Assembly (NCBI GenBank): GCA_032718475.1
Contig: JAUCBJ010007824.1
Location: 49,316-113,315, forward strand
Direction of reading: 5' to 3'
From: Nemertoderma westbladi
Taxonomy: Eukaryota > Xenacoelomorpha > Nemertodermatida > Nemertodermatidae
DNA: 64,000 nucleotides
This document shows positions 32,897 to 44,394 of the stretch, in pieces; position 1 is the stretch's first letter; each line of letters opens with the position of its first letter. The translations under genes were made by a program, and so were the position numbers. Below the pieces are notes generated by a model that made no database searches, was not told the origin of the DNA, and was given only the letters and a program-made list of their open reading frames with translations.

Positions 32897-34071
32897 TGTA
32901 AAAGCTTTTGCGGAATTAGCTGGTTATTTTCCCCGCAAAGTACTCTGTAGTTGTTTTAACGGACATAAGGGGCCGTTTCCTTATTGTACCGGTGTTTTAG
33001 TGGACATAAAAAGCCATTTCTTCTGTATGTGTACTTTAGCGGACATAAATAGCGATTTTATGTCGCAATAAGCCAAATACTCTAAACATCGGAACTCAGA
33101 TGACGACATCTATCAGCTGTGTCCACGTGTAACTTTTTCTTTGTTCTTTGTTCATTCTTTGTTCGGTCAACCAATCAGAGCGGTTTTCACTCTGTGTTGG
33201 ACATTGTATACAGAAACTCACGCAATTCAGTCAGTGTGTATATTTTTCCTGATGCCAGAAGACCGGCTTTGGAATTTTGTGTTTCAGGCTTTAGCCAAAC
33301 ATTAGTAGGCTTGATCATAGAAACGTATAACTGTTATCTAATCAAAACAAACCAAAACATATTGTTACAAATCATATTGTCACCTACAAACACCGCATTT
33401 TTACTGCTATTTACTGTCGGTTATTAATTATATCAGTTGATGGAATATTATTATATTTGGATAATATCGATAAATAATTATAAAACCCCAATCTTCTTGA
33501 TATACTGAAGGTAAGAGACAGGTTACATATAGCAATTGCGACTTACATTAAAGTGGTTTTGGAGTGAATCTAATGCTATTTCATAGGCACTACATGTGTC
33601 GGTTGCTGTTCTCTTTATATGTGACTAAAATTAGTGAAGGTCGGCAGATCGGGGGGCAGCATTGTGCGGTAGTGTGCATGATTGTGACTGATAACAAAGC
33701 ATCTCCTAAAGAATGCGCATTATACGTGAATTAATAGCCATCCCGTTGTGTTTAGTGTAAGTCATAACTCTGTTTACATACTTAGAGCGCCACGTCCTAA
33801 AGGAACTGTTAATATTTCCCGAAAGTGAATAATATTTGTCAGAGATTATATATTAATGATCAGTCGAATAATACAGTAGGCCTACATCGCAATAAGGTCA
33901 GAGCTTCCGAATCCAGTCTCTCGGGTATATCCAGCGGGTGAATTGTCGCGCATAGACTGGCTTCGGCTAATGTAGTGTATCAAATACTCGTCATAGGCTA
34001 AAGTCGATTTATAATCTAGAAGACACCTAAATTTGGCAGGTTAAACTGCTAAAGGTCTGAAAGCGCGAACA
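32897..34071 (+). repeat. 3' LTR of element B (1,175 bp)
   Basis: Same length as the 5' LTR, ending GCGAACA at 34071, followed by the target duplication TGCAC (34072-34076). Differences from the 5' LTR are scattered single substitutions, mostly transitions. Confidence 0.95.
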
Positions 34072-34076
34072 TGCAC

Positions 34077-34800
34077 AGACAATGGTGGGTCATGTGCGTC
34101 AGAATAGGTATGGGTGATGGGCCTCATATCGGACTCCACTGCAACACCCACCCCGCGGAATTGCAAACCAGGGTGTGGTATTTGCTCCGAGAGCTGACTC
34201 GGCAAAAAGCACCCTCAACCCCCACTATGGATTACATTAGTAATGCGGAGGTCCGGCCACTAGAGGCCAGTGGAATTCCCGTACACAATTGGCCTCACAG
34301 GCGTCAGTTATCTCCTGACCGGCTGCCTGTTTCACCCCCTACTGGAGAGAGAGCGTCGAACAATTCTGTGAGTCCCTTTCCTGATAACCTTTCTGGCCCA
34401 AACCCTGGGTCACCAGGGATGCCAGATTGTGAGGGGGAGAGGGATTATGGAGTTGGAGGCTACTCTCATGTTCCACCCCGTCCAACCAGGCCATTGGTGA
34501 ATCTGAAGCAAGTCGCTTGACTAGTCAGTTAACACCCTAACAATCGGGTCCCCAATGCGACAAGGTGAGCTGACTGCCTATGCAGATAAGCTTTCTTTAA
34601 GCGCAGTAGGTATTCAAGAGCACCGAATGCACACTGGACAGACTGATAACGATAGGTTCATTAATGGTACCCCTACGCTAAGGCTCACCTTATTTCGTGG
34701 CTTGCCCCACACTACCAACTTATGGAATACTTACTGTATCATAGTAAACATGGAAAGGGAAATCATAATGCGAATTATGTCCGTTTAAATGCGGTGTAAT
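34077..34800 (+). pseudogene. LINE 5' fragment: gag-like ORF and start of APE endonuclease
   Basis: A frame up to 34520 encodes a proline- and serine-rich product (about 148 codons; its apparent ATG at 34071 is created by the last base of the LTR plus the target duplication). After a frame change, 34555-34660 encodes RQGELTAYADKL and VGIQEHRMHTG, the N-terminal metal-binding block of the AP-type endonuclease of non-LTR retrotransposons. The match is lost after about 34665, so only the 5' end of the LINE survives here. It continues 18061-18443 across element B. Confidence 0.65.
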
Positions 34801-36232
34801 TTTTATTCTTTTCTATTAATCATTTAGTAGTGCGTACTAATATTTTTGATTACAAACATGTATGGAAAAAAAATAGCGTGGTCTTCCATCTCTTCTCTAT
34901 TATGACCTATAAATTGCTAAAAATAATTGAAATTGCGCCAACAATCTATTCAATTATTTTCTTTGTTCAACTTTTTAACCAGTTTTTAGATTATTTAATT
35001 ACACCATCCAAGAGACTTCATGTCCATGAATAGGAATACATCGTAGTGGCCTAATGGGAAATAATATGGAACTGAGATATAAAGTTAGAAAAAGAAAATA
35101 TATGGGGAATAATGAGGGACTGCGATATAAAGTTAGAAAATATATGGGAAATAATGTGGGACTGCGATATAAAGTTAGAAAATATATAAGACAATCATTT
35201 AGCCTACATCTACTAGCCTTGCGACTACCGAACTCGTGATGATTTCAGATAATCTAATTTTCAAATAAATCGAATAGAGTGGTCTTACATAGAATGAACA
35301 GGTTTCTGATTATTGATTATGATTAGTGCTTATAATATAAATAATAATATCCAAATCCATAAAACCAAAATTAAATATAAAACTGCACCAGTTTCTGATT
35401 ATTTGGTTAATAGTTAAACATAAATAAGAGATTATATTTCCAAATAACTTCCAGAAGTGGTAGTAAGAGGGAAACATTGTTGTATATATTAATTAAAATA
35501 CGGTAGTGATAACTATTGATTATATGGAAATTAAATAAGTGCTTTATTTTAGATATAATAATATATCAATATATTATTATATATAATATCAAATAATATT
35601 TATATATAATTTACAGAGAATGTGTGATCAATTCTTCATCATAAACATAGTAACATTATATTTTAATGTAACAACTATGTAATTTTATTCCTTAAATTTG
35701 CCTTTTTCCAGCTTGCATATTAACGTTATTTTAATTATTACGAACACTTTTGTATTTCTATGGGACACTATATACCCCGCCTGGATTTTAATTAATTTTA
35801 TTGTACAAATAGAAAGTAACAAAACAAAATATACTCTCTTAATTAAAAAACTGCGTTGTGATTAAAATGCGTTATTAAAATAAAATAATTTAAAAATTAT
35901 TAACAAAACAAAATTATGTAGGCCCTACAATGTGATTATAGTAGGCCTCCACCAGAGCACTATAATAACAATGGGGATACATCCCTTGCTGAGAGGACAC
36001 GGCGGGATCCTGATTTAGTTTGCATCCAAGTACTGTACACCATGTCCCAGAATATAGTGTCGTAATTCGGTGACACCCCCCCCCCCCCCCCCCCTAATTT
36101 TTCTACAAATCTTAATGAGATTGCATGAAACAGAGATAGTTTCACCTCCTGACCACTGACTGGGTGTCCCCAGAATTATTATTTTTTGCTTTCAATCTTT
36201 AGCTACAAGCGTTTTAAAAAGTGTCTCCAGCG
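34801..36232. other. AT-rich intergenic DNA with a short minisatellite
   Basis: No gene supported. Contains a three-copy tandem repeat (35054-35186) and a run of 19 C (36076-36094). Confidence 0.6.
35054..35186. repeat. Minisatellite, three units of 42-48 bp
   Basis: Units start ATGGGRAATAAT and end AAAGTTAGAAAATAT. Unit length is a multiple of three, so the frame stays open by chance; there is no other sign of coding. Confidence 0.85.
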
Positions 36233-37218
36233 ATATTACACCAGTTGTACTGCAGTTATTCTTCTACCTTATAGCTGTTTGATAGTACCAATGGAAAGCT
36301 GGTCATGCAAGGATTCTAAATATGTAACACAATTTGAATTTCGTTGAAAAATAGTTGAGATATGAGCGTTCAAATGTTGCATGGTTTTGCACCGGCGCGA
36401 AGCAATTTTATTCTATTTAATAAATGCATCATAATCTGGAATATTTTGTTTATCCAAATACTTACAGTTGGTGTATATTGTATTATATTTTATGATTAAA
36501 TTAATTGGCAAATAATCCCGTACATGACTAAAATTAATAGTAATTAATATTAAAATAAACACCCAAGAGTTGCATATTTCTAGTAGTAATGAATAGAGTT
36601 TGTAAAGTGTACATCTAATATTCCTCCTCTCCCTCCTCAACTTCGGCTCCACCACTATCAACTCCAACCTCCTCGTAATCCTTCTCCAGAGCAGCAATAT
36701 GCAATCCAAATACGTAGCTTGGCAACAATGCATTACATCTTAATCTTACTATTACGTAGCTATTCATACATCATACATTTAAAAATGTTCCAGAATATGG
36801 TTTATTTATTAAATAGAATAAAATAGCCTCGCGCCGGTGCAAAACCATGCAACATTTGAACGCTAATATCTCAGCTATTTTTCAACGAAATTCAAATTGT
36901 GTTACATATTTAGAATTCTTGCATGACCAGCTTTCCATTGGTGCCAACAAACAGCTATAAGGTAGAAGAATACTACTAGGATCGGCATGCTGCAGTGCAG
37001 CTACATTTTTAAGAATGCTGTGCCGGCTTGTCAACAAAATTGCACCGCCACAACTCCCTATCACCCATGACATTTGCTAGATCATCCGCATCTTCAAGGC
37101 TAGTGTCCTTTAAGATGCGTCTCAAGAAAGTCATGGGCTGTCCACCATGCTTATTCACTCCATGAGGCTGCCAAAGTACAAGGTAGAAGAATAACTGCGG
37201 TGTAACTGGTGTAATATT
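36233..37218. mobile_element. Foldback element with long inverted repeats
   Basis: The left arm (36233-36440) is the inverse of the right arm (36790-36972 plus 37194-37218) with few mismatches. Both ends carry ATATTACACCAGTT, and the inner parts share GCACCGGCGCGA and TTTTATTCTATTTAATAAAT. The 349-bp centre is AT-rich without a supported coding region. The right arm is interrupted by a 221-bp insertion (see next entry). It fits a non-autonomous foldback or MITE-like DNA transposon; no transposase is present. Confidence 0.85.
36973..37193 (-). mobile_element. LINE 3'-end insertion with 14-bp target duplication, minus strand
   Basis: AAGGTAGAAGAATA occurs at 36959-36972 and again at 37180-37193, but only once in the opposite arm of the foldback element, so the DNA between is an insertion. 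On the minus strand it encodes HGVNKHGGQPMTFLRRILKD and EDADDLANVMGDRELWR, then a stop. This is the conserved C-terminal block of many invertebrate LINE polyproteins (GKRSRGRP...W-type tail). It is a heavily 5'-truncated retrotransposition event. Confidence 0.75.
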
Positions 37219-38589
37219 ATCTACCATCATATGGGAGTTTTGGTGAATTTATTGTATAGAGTTCAGGTTCTGTTGATAAAATAAGGAATGAATAATTGAA
37301 AAAAAATAATGTGACAGAATTTAAGATTGCTCTCCTTATGTGCTCTCCTTATTGTGGCCTTAATTTTAGTAAAAGTAGTAAAAGTTGGCCTATAAGAAGG
37401 AAAATTATAAAATATTGAAAAAATAAAAACCAATAATATGCAGGGAGCGTTTAAAATTATGTAATAAATTGGCTTCTCAATTCTATGAATTATTTATTTG
37501 GCTTTAGGCATATGTGCCGTGTAATTGCGCGTAATCTGACCCCCCAATCTGACACACATAAAGTCATCCATATTGCACATAAGGAAAGAAATAAAAAAAT
37601 AAGGAAAAGTTAAATATTTCTCTAATAATATCAAGGCCGACGGCCATAAGAATTTTATTAATTGAACAGAAAAAAGTAAAGATGAGAACCTTACCTATAA
37701 ATTTGGACACATCTACACAACAACGATCATTTCCTTTTTATACAGTAGGGCCTAGCAGGTAGGCCTACAGTACAAGACATAAATCATGACATTTCACATT
37801 GTTGGCAAACCATTGCGGAAATGCAATTGGTGAGCGAGCGGGATGCTTTATTGATTAATGTATTTTACAAGGACGCAGTGTAGTTACAGTTCCAATTAGG
37901 ATCCTAATTGTTTGTCTTTCCTTTAAATTAATTTGTTAGAAACCATTGCAATCTCTCGGGGTACACAACAAGTCACAAATTCCTATACGTAAAGTAGTTG
38001 TACGTGCAGTACGTGCATGGTGGCGTCGCACATCTTCAAATCCGACTAAAAGCTGTATAAATTTTGCACTATTGTATCCTTAGTGCCTACGCCAACACTG
38101 CGGTATAATGGGAAACGTCTTTTTGTGAGAATAATAATGCATACACTCTGATAAGACTGAAAAGTCCCTAAGGTGCATTCGAAACAAATATAAATATTAT
38201 TATCTGAGCCAAACACAAAAGGTGTGGTGGTTTATTTTACGTTAGAGATGATTGGATTTATCGGGATTTGGAGGCTAATCCCGATGTTTCAGAGTTATCG
38301 AAAGGTAAATCTCATCAACCCCATAGCAGTGCCGAAAGCTCAATATGGTCTGCTTTCTCCTCACAGTCTGACATCAATGGTTGATGCTATCTGCACCTAA
38401 TAACTAAAAAAATGAAAGAAATTTGAGACACAAAACTGAATGAGAGAAAAAGTGGAGTGTGTTATAGAAGATGGAAAAACTTATAAATATAAAACTTATT
38501 AATATAAATATAAATAAATATTGGGTTGGTGCAGCTATATATTTAATTTTATATAAAACTTTATCAAATATCTTTATGCCATATAGTAT
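37219..38589. other. AT-rich intergenic DNA, nothing recognised
   Basis: No coding motif, tandem repeat or terminal repeat was found beyond AT-rich low-complexity stretches and one TAGGCCTA palindrome. Confidence 0.5.
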
Positions 38590-40130
38590 CGTCAGCAAAT
38601 AGCGCAGATAGTAAGTAGGTGGCATTAGGAAGGTCATTTATATATTGTAAGAATAGAATAGGAGAGAGAGTGGACCCTTGAGGGACACCACAGGTTAGCG
38701 GTTCTAGAGAAGAGGTGTGGTTATCAATAGTTACAGATTGGGTGCGGTCAGAGAGAAAGCTAGCTATTAGTTTATTTGGTAGGCCTCTGATACCATAAGA
38801 TTCAAGCTTCTTTAGTAATATTTGGTGATTGAGGGTATCAAAGGCCTTTTTGAGATCTATAAATATAGCGCAGGTAGAGTTTTTGGAGTCAAGAGAGTCA
38901 TGGATTCGTTCGATTACTGAAAGTAGTGCATGAGTTGTAGTTGTTTTAGGTCTGAAGCCGAATTGTGACGTAGTAAGAATTGAATATTTAGTTAAATATG
39001 AAAATAACTGCAGATTAATTATTTGTTCAAATATTTTGGACAGTGCAGGTAGTAATGATATAGGCCTATAATTATTTGGGTCGTAGGGGCTCTCTCCTTT
39101 GTAAGATGGTATAACTTTAGCATACTAAAGTAATTTAGGGAAGAAGCCTTTATTAATAGACAGATAAATTAATTTACTGAGGTGAATAAAGAGAGATAGG
39201 TTTAGCTGCGTGAATTAATAGTTGTATAGGGAAGTAATCATTTGAAGACTTTTTGGGGTTTAGGTGTAGTAAATAGTATTCTACTTCTACCAGGGAGGTT
39301 TCTACTAATGAAAACGAGTTAGATTTAGTGTGATTAATATAGCGGAGAGGGGAGCGAGTAGAAGTGGGTATTTCATTTGCCAGTTCAGGACCTATAGTGG
39401 CGAAGTGGGTGTTTAATACATTCGCAATGCGAGTTGGGTCTGTAATTGTCTCAGTGGTGGTGTCAGTGCATGTAGTTTTTTAGGAGATTTAAGTTTAGAT
39501 GATCTATTTAGGGCGGAGTTAATGATAAGCCAGGTTTTTTGAGTATTGTTAGAGTTAGATTCAAGCTGAGAAGAATAACCAGCAGCAGCCCGTAAAATGG
39601 AAGTCAACTTATTCCGGTACTTTTTAAATTTATTAAGGTTGGACTCTGTTGGGTGTTTTATAGAGTTACGGTAAAGGTTGTTTTTTTTAATGGTGCAGTT
39701 TAACAGATTATTTGTCATCCAAGGTTTAATTATAATTTTCTTTGGGGGGACAGATTATTTTGGTATGTGAGATGAGCAGATATTTTCTAAATTTTGGTAG
39801 AATTCATTGAATTTTTCTGAGTTAGGTGTATCGTCCGAATTATAAGTCCATGTAAAAGGGGAGTTAATTTGTTCCAGAAATTTTTTGCGATTATATTTAG
39901 TGTAGTCATAAATGGTATGATTTTTGGGCTGATTGAAAAAACAGGAGTATTTCTGAAAAATTGTGAAAGTGGGTTGGTGATCCGAAGTGAATCCTATTTT
40001 ACTCTGAAAAGTACCAGCTTTTGAAATGGAGGTAGTGATGTTAGTTATAATGTGATCGATTAGAGATTCAGACCAAGTAGTTACTCTAGTAGGTTGATTA
40101 ATTAACCTTTATCTACCAGAGGCTTCCTAA
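38590..40130 (-). pseudogene. LINE fragment: endonuclease end and RT N-terminal half, minus strand
   Basis: On the minus strand, in order: endonuclease C-terminal block (PTRVTTWSESLIDHIITN, GFTSDHQPTF), the linker typical of CR1/L2-like elements (39718-39413: KKNNLYRNSIKHPTES, FKKYRNKLTSILRAA, WLIINSAL), then RT motifs in shifted frames: QFGFRPKTTTTHALLSVIER, FIDLKKAFDTLNH, CGVPQGSTLSPILF and the catalytic FADDT at about 38590. It stops right after that motif, so the thumb and C-terminus are missing. Several stops and frameshifts. Upstream, 40131-40345 may hold more decayed endonuclease but is not clear. Confidence 0.85.
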
Positions 40131-40489
40131 AGCCAGTAAACATACCTCCATGAATTTGTAAATGATGTTGCCAAATTTATTAATAGAGGTCATAATTGTA
40201 GTGAATTCGCTAAAGGGAATGTGTCCTTTCCCTCTGAATGTAAAATTGACTGCCAATATTGACTTTTGAAAGATTTATTGCAGAATGAAAACCTCCTATG
40301 TCAGAAATCCAACCTTATTATGTTCCCGCTTTAATAACTCCTAAAATTATTTCAAGGTTTAAGTTTAATGTATTTTTTAATAAAACGCATAAAGGAAATG
40401 TGTAACAATATTAAAAAACATTCTGCAGGATATACTGTAGGCCTTACTGCACATACTACAGGCCATGCTGGGAGAGATGGTATAGGCGA
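40131..40489. other. Unassigned DNA between a LINE fragment and element C
   Basis: No clear gene. The first half may be decayed LINE endonuclease on the minus strand; the boundary to element C is not defined, and no 5' LTR was found. Confidence 0.4.
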
Positions 40490-41760
40490 TAGGGTACTGT
40501 GAATGCCTGGATTGAACCCGGAGGTCGCGGCATATATACCGGGTAGTAGGCAGGAACCTGATAGAACTATACCGGTACCTACACCAGTATGACTATAATA
40601 TGCAGGGATACAATATATACCCAGGGGAAGGGGGGGGGGGGGGCGTGTATTGCAGATAGGTGTATGGGCCCAAGACATCTACCCCAGTACCAAATATAAC
40701 ATCGGTGAGGGGGGGACAGGGTGACATTCCCCCATTACAGTATCTGCAATACACACAACCAAAATTAAATACCCCGACCCCCTCAGATCCAAATAGATCG
40801 TGTGACACGGAGATATGGAGGGGACCGCTACCCCCGATGATATATCCCACTCAGGGAACTCAGGGAAACCCAAGAGGCGAAGCAGAGCCAACGTTGAAGG
40901 ACCCTGCATCCCTACCGTCGAGCGCGCTGGAAGTTCAAGCGATGGGAATGGCAACATTGAGCTGCCACCCTTTCAAGCCTGTCATTCACGCCTTTCAAGT
41001 TTGATGGTAGCAAGCCGGAAGAATATCTACAGTTCCGGAGGATGTATAGTAATGAGATTTTGACAAAAAATCTCACACAGGTGGAGTGCCTTAAAAACCT
41101 ACAAGTCTATACAGGGGGGCCGCCTACGACATCGTGAGGCAATCCCAAGGTATTGAAGGAGGATTCACGACCGTGTGGAGAGGAGAGCCCTGGACAGGGA
41201 ATTTGGCCATCCTGCGAAGATTATCTGACAAACCTTAAGGGGAATAACATCAGGCAGACTCGCAGATAACCCCGTTAGCATCAAAACTTTCGCTAACAAA
41301 GTAGAGAAAGCGCTAATAGTGTTAAAGACCCTATATGCACCTTACGAACATCACCACGATAGCACAGGCACTACCGATTTGGCTAAGAAACAAATGGAGA
41401 AAGATTGCTTTCTCCACTCGAGAAAAGAAAGGTGCGGAGCCAGGGTTGGAGGAGATGTTGAATTTCCTTAACTATGAGGCGGAGCAAATAACAGATCCAG
41501 TCTATAGTGAGGACAGTCTAGGCAAGGTACTGAAAACGAAATACAGCCGACCTAAACCCGAACATAGTGCAGCGAATGCACTTCCGAAGGTGAGGCAGTC
41601 GCTACCGTATGCGGCCACACAGAGGACTACAATTTACAGAGAGCTGGGAGTAGAGCCACACTGTGGCAGGGACAGAAACCAAGTAACAACACAAACAAAT
41701 ACAAACCCAATACCCCCAGTAGGCCGAATCCAAGTAACCAAAACACTAAACCTCTAGATA
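40490..41760 (+). pseudogene. gag (DUF1759-like) remnant of element C
   Basis: Pieces in three frames: a proline/glycine-rich N-terminal part (to about 40980), TPFKFDGSKPEEYLQFRRMY and LTQVECLKNLQVYTGG (40990-41120), GAAYDIVRQSQGIEGGFTTV (41110-41175), and SGRLADNPVSIKTFANKVEK onward (41250-41400). The last piece, 41335-41757, gives WLRNKWRKIAFS and GLEEMLNFLNYEAEQITDP. These are the conserved blocks of the DUF1759 gag-like region of BEL/Pao. A run of 14 G at 40630-40643 adds to the frame breaks. Confidence 0.75.
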
Positions 41761-41926
41761 TGAATCTAAGCGCAATACGTGAAGCGCTATATAAGGAATG
41801 CTACAATCCCGAATACAAATGCCAATTGCATAGGATCGGCACACATAATAAGACCTTAAACTGTAAACATTGGCAGGTGTTGCTTAAACAAGATCGAATA
41901 GCCTACACCGGTAAGAATGGCGATCG

Positions 41927-42361
41927 ATGCGATGTCATCGATGCGCAATAGGAGGACATAGAAAGGATGAATGCCAGGAACCACCGATTAAATGTGCCGA
42001 AACTTATGGGACTGGAGGCCAGACAATGGCGACAAGCACCATGGGATCAAAAAGGAAGGGAATAGTACTACTCGGAGTAGTACCAGTGAGGATAATTGGG
42101 GAGAACGAGCTATCGGTTACGATGTTAATGCTTCTCGATAGCGGAGCAGCATTCACGCTAGCAGAAAGTTGGGTGGCTGAAAAGATAGGGTTACAAACGA
42201 GGCCAAGTAAGATGGCGGTAACCACAATTTCCAGCACAGATAAAGTCATGAAGATGAGGACGGGACAATGCGAAATTGCAGCGATAACACCAGGGTGCGA
42301 CTATGGGGCTACCATCGAACCCATCCAAATAATAGAGTCGATCAACATTAACGCCATGTGA
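41927..42361 (+). pseudogene. Zinc knuckle and aspartic protease of element C
   Basis: Starts with a CCHC knuckle, CHRCAIGGHRKDEC, followed by a degraded second knuckle (PPIKC). The aspartic protease part has MLLDSGAAFTLAESWVAEKI, where DSGA is the catalytic signature. It ends at a stop at 42359-42361; the frame (same phase) reopens at once and runs into the RT region at 42416. The linker between knuckle and protease is shorter than in elements B and D. Confidence 0.8.
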
Positions 42362-42415
42362 CCTACAAAGATCGAGATCGAGAACTGGGACTGGACGGGA
42401 CTGGACGTCCCGAAA

Positions 42416-43352
42416 GTGTCTCTCATAGTCGGCATGGACTGTCCGACTACCCATGAGAGACTACAGACTGTCTTCGGCGAGGATAGGGAGCGAGACCCAG
42501 TGGCCATTCTCACGCCATTCGGATGGACGCTCAGTGGCCCAATAAAGACGAGAATCCCGTTCAGCGTGTCCAAATCCTCAGGGTGCATGTTCGCGGGAAC
42601 AATGAGGGAAATGGAGGATGAGGGAGCAGAGGAGCAACTCAAGAGGCTGCTACGGAAGGACTTCGAGGGGTTGAAGGAGACCGGGGTGGGAACCTCGGTG
42701 GAGGACAAGCAGGCGCAGGAGAGCATCAGGAACTCAATGAAGTGCGAGGGAGGGCGATATACCATAGGGATGGTATGGAAGCAGCCAAAGGTGCCCCTAC
42801 CAGACAATAAGAGGATGGTCCTGTTAAGGTTTCGAAGTGGAAAACATGCCTTCACGTGCGATATAGAGGGCATGTTTAATGCAAGTCTAGGGCATGTGAT
42901 GGAGAAGGATAGCGCTAGTCAGCGCTTCCTGTGGTACAATGGTGATGAAGAACCATCAGAGATACCGATGTACAAGATGGTAGTGCAGAATATGGGGGCC
43001 AAGTCATCCTCATTTACCATGACTACAGCCGTAAGAGGCAAAGAGGGGGAGTATAGTGAGAAGGCGATCGATGATTCGATGCGGGTTCTATGTGGACAAT
43101 AAGATGGGTTCTGGAAACTCGGTTAAGGAGATCCTCGATACAGGGCGCGAAGTTCGTGACATCCTGAAGAGGTCAGGATTTAACATTACGAAATTCCAAT
43201 CTAACTCTAGAGAATTCATAGAATCCATAGAGGATAAACAACTGGAGGTAAAGATAGATAAACCTATGATGGTAAAGGAGCAGATCATGGCAGACAAGAG
43301 AATAGAATCACAGCAGAAGGCACTAGGGATCATATGGAACCGGGAGACATGA
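42416..43352 (+). pseudogene. Reverse transcriptase remnant of element C
   Basis: 42416-43102 encodes the pre-RT block (GMDCPTTHERLQTVF, PFGWTLSGPI), then GMVWKQPKVPLPD. The sequence then jumps to HAFTCDIEGMFNASLGHVME and QRFLWYNGDEE, so the first part of the RT palm is deleted near 42800. After a frame change (43056-43352) comes FYVDNKMGSGNS, where YVDD is expected, so the second catalytic Asp is Asn. Then GFNITKFQSNSREF and ALGIIWNRE. It cannot encode active RT. Confidence 0.85.
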
Positions 43353-43407
43353 GTTGGAGAATCAACTAAGTTAGGAGGGAGCCAGGATCCATACTAAATG
43401 AGGCTAT

Positions 43408-44173
43408 GTGTCATACATAGCGAGGATTTACGATCCGCTACATATAGCATCCCTGTTGTTAGTCACAGGGAAACAAATATTGAAGAAGGTCTACAAGATC
43501 AAAGATGACTGGGACGCGGAGGTCCCAGTGGAGATAAGCAAACAGTGGGAGAAATGGACAGGGAGCCTCGAAGAAATGGGGATTTATAGTATGCCATGTG
43601 TATACTTCCAGGATGGGGACATGAGCAATTTAGAACTATATATCTTCTCCGATGCATCCCTGGAAGCCTTTGGTGTGGCGCTTTATTTGGTACAGCGGAA
43701 GGGGACTCATAAGCACAGGCTTGCATTTAGTAAAGCGAGGTCGATGCCACCAGGTTCAGCATCAGTGCCGAAACTTAAGCTAATGGCTGCGAGACTAGGA
43801 GTGAGAGCGACAGCATACTTGGTGGACACGATACCAAGTATAGTAGAGGCACACTACAGGACATAGTCCATGGTAGTGTTGGGATGGTTACATAATGAGA
43901 AGACGCATTATCCCATTTTTGTGGCTATTTGTGGATGAGATAAGAGCAACATCAGACTTGGAGAAGTGGCACTTCTGCCCAACTGACGACAATCCAGCGG
44001 ATCTGCTATCGAGGGGCATTGTACGCCACGCTTTCTCGGGAAAGCAGGAGTTGTGGCAGCATGGCCCGCACTTCCTTAACGACAGGTCGAAGTGGCCACC
44101 AATGAGGAAGGTGGATCCAAGTCCAGAGGAAGTGACAGTGGAGGATGAGAGAGAGGAATCAGAAGGAGAATAA
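43408..44173 (+). pseudogene. RNase H region of element C
   Basis: Two frames. 43408-43866 has ARIYDPLHIASLLLVTGKQI (connection domain), LYIFSDASLEAFGVALYLV (first RNase H Asp) and SVPKLKLMAARLG. 43895-44173 has DLEKWHFCPTDDNPADLLSR, the C-terminal RNase H block of BEL/Pao Pol. A stop at about 43864 and a frame change at about 43880-43900 separate them. Confidence 0.85.
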
Positions 44174-44394
44174 ATATTTAGTCAGCTAGTGAGGGAGGTT
44201 AAGGAGGCGCTACCACGATCAAAGGCGATAGAGTCGTGCGATAACCCAACAGATAGGCTGCTCAGTTACAGCTCCAGCTGGTACAAGATGAAGAAGCTAG
44301 TAGTATAGCTGAGGGCCTACAGATAATTATTAGGGGAGCTGGCAAGGATACCAAGACAAGACCCACCATCGATCTGGAAGGAGCAGCCAAAGCC

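Larger units (their letters stand above)
18444..34071 (+). mobile_element. BEL/Pao LTR retrotransposon B, complete (15,628 bp)
   Basis: It is bounded by 1,175-bp LTRs with TG...CA ends and a 5-bp target duplication (TGCAC on both sides). The order is LTR, 2.3-kb leader, gag (coiled coil, DUF1759, three zinc knuckles), aspartic protease, RT, RNase H, integrase, 1.6-kb spacer, accessory frames, polypurine tract, LTR. The LTRs differ at about 16-17 positions by eye, so insertion is fairly recent. Small frameshifts relative to A or to the expected frame near 23545, 25930, 28175 and 28950 break the coding, so it appears non-autonomous as sequenced. Its length is well above the 6-10 kb usual for BEL/Pao; the excess lies in the leader and the 3' region. 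Confidence 0.95.

Noticed and set aside
36413-36733. 106-codon minus-strand frame in the centre of the foldback element
   Set aside because: No transposase or other motif; AT-rich chance frame.
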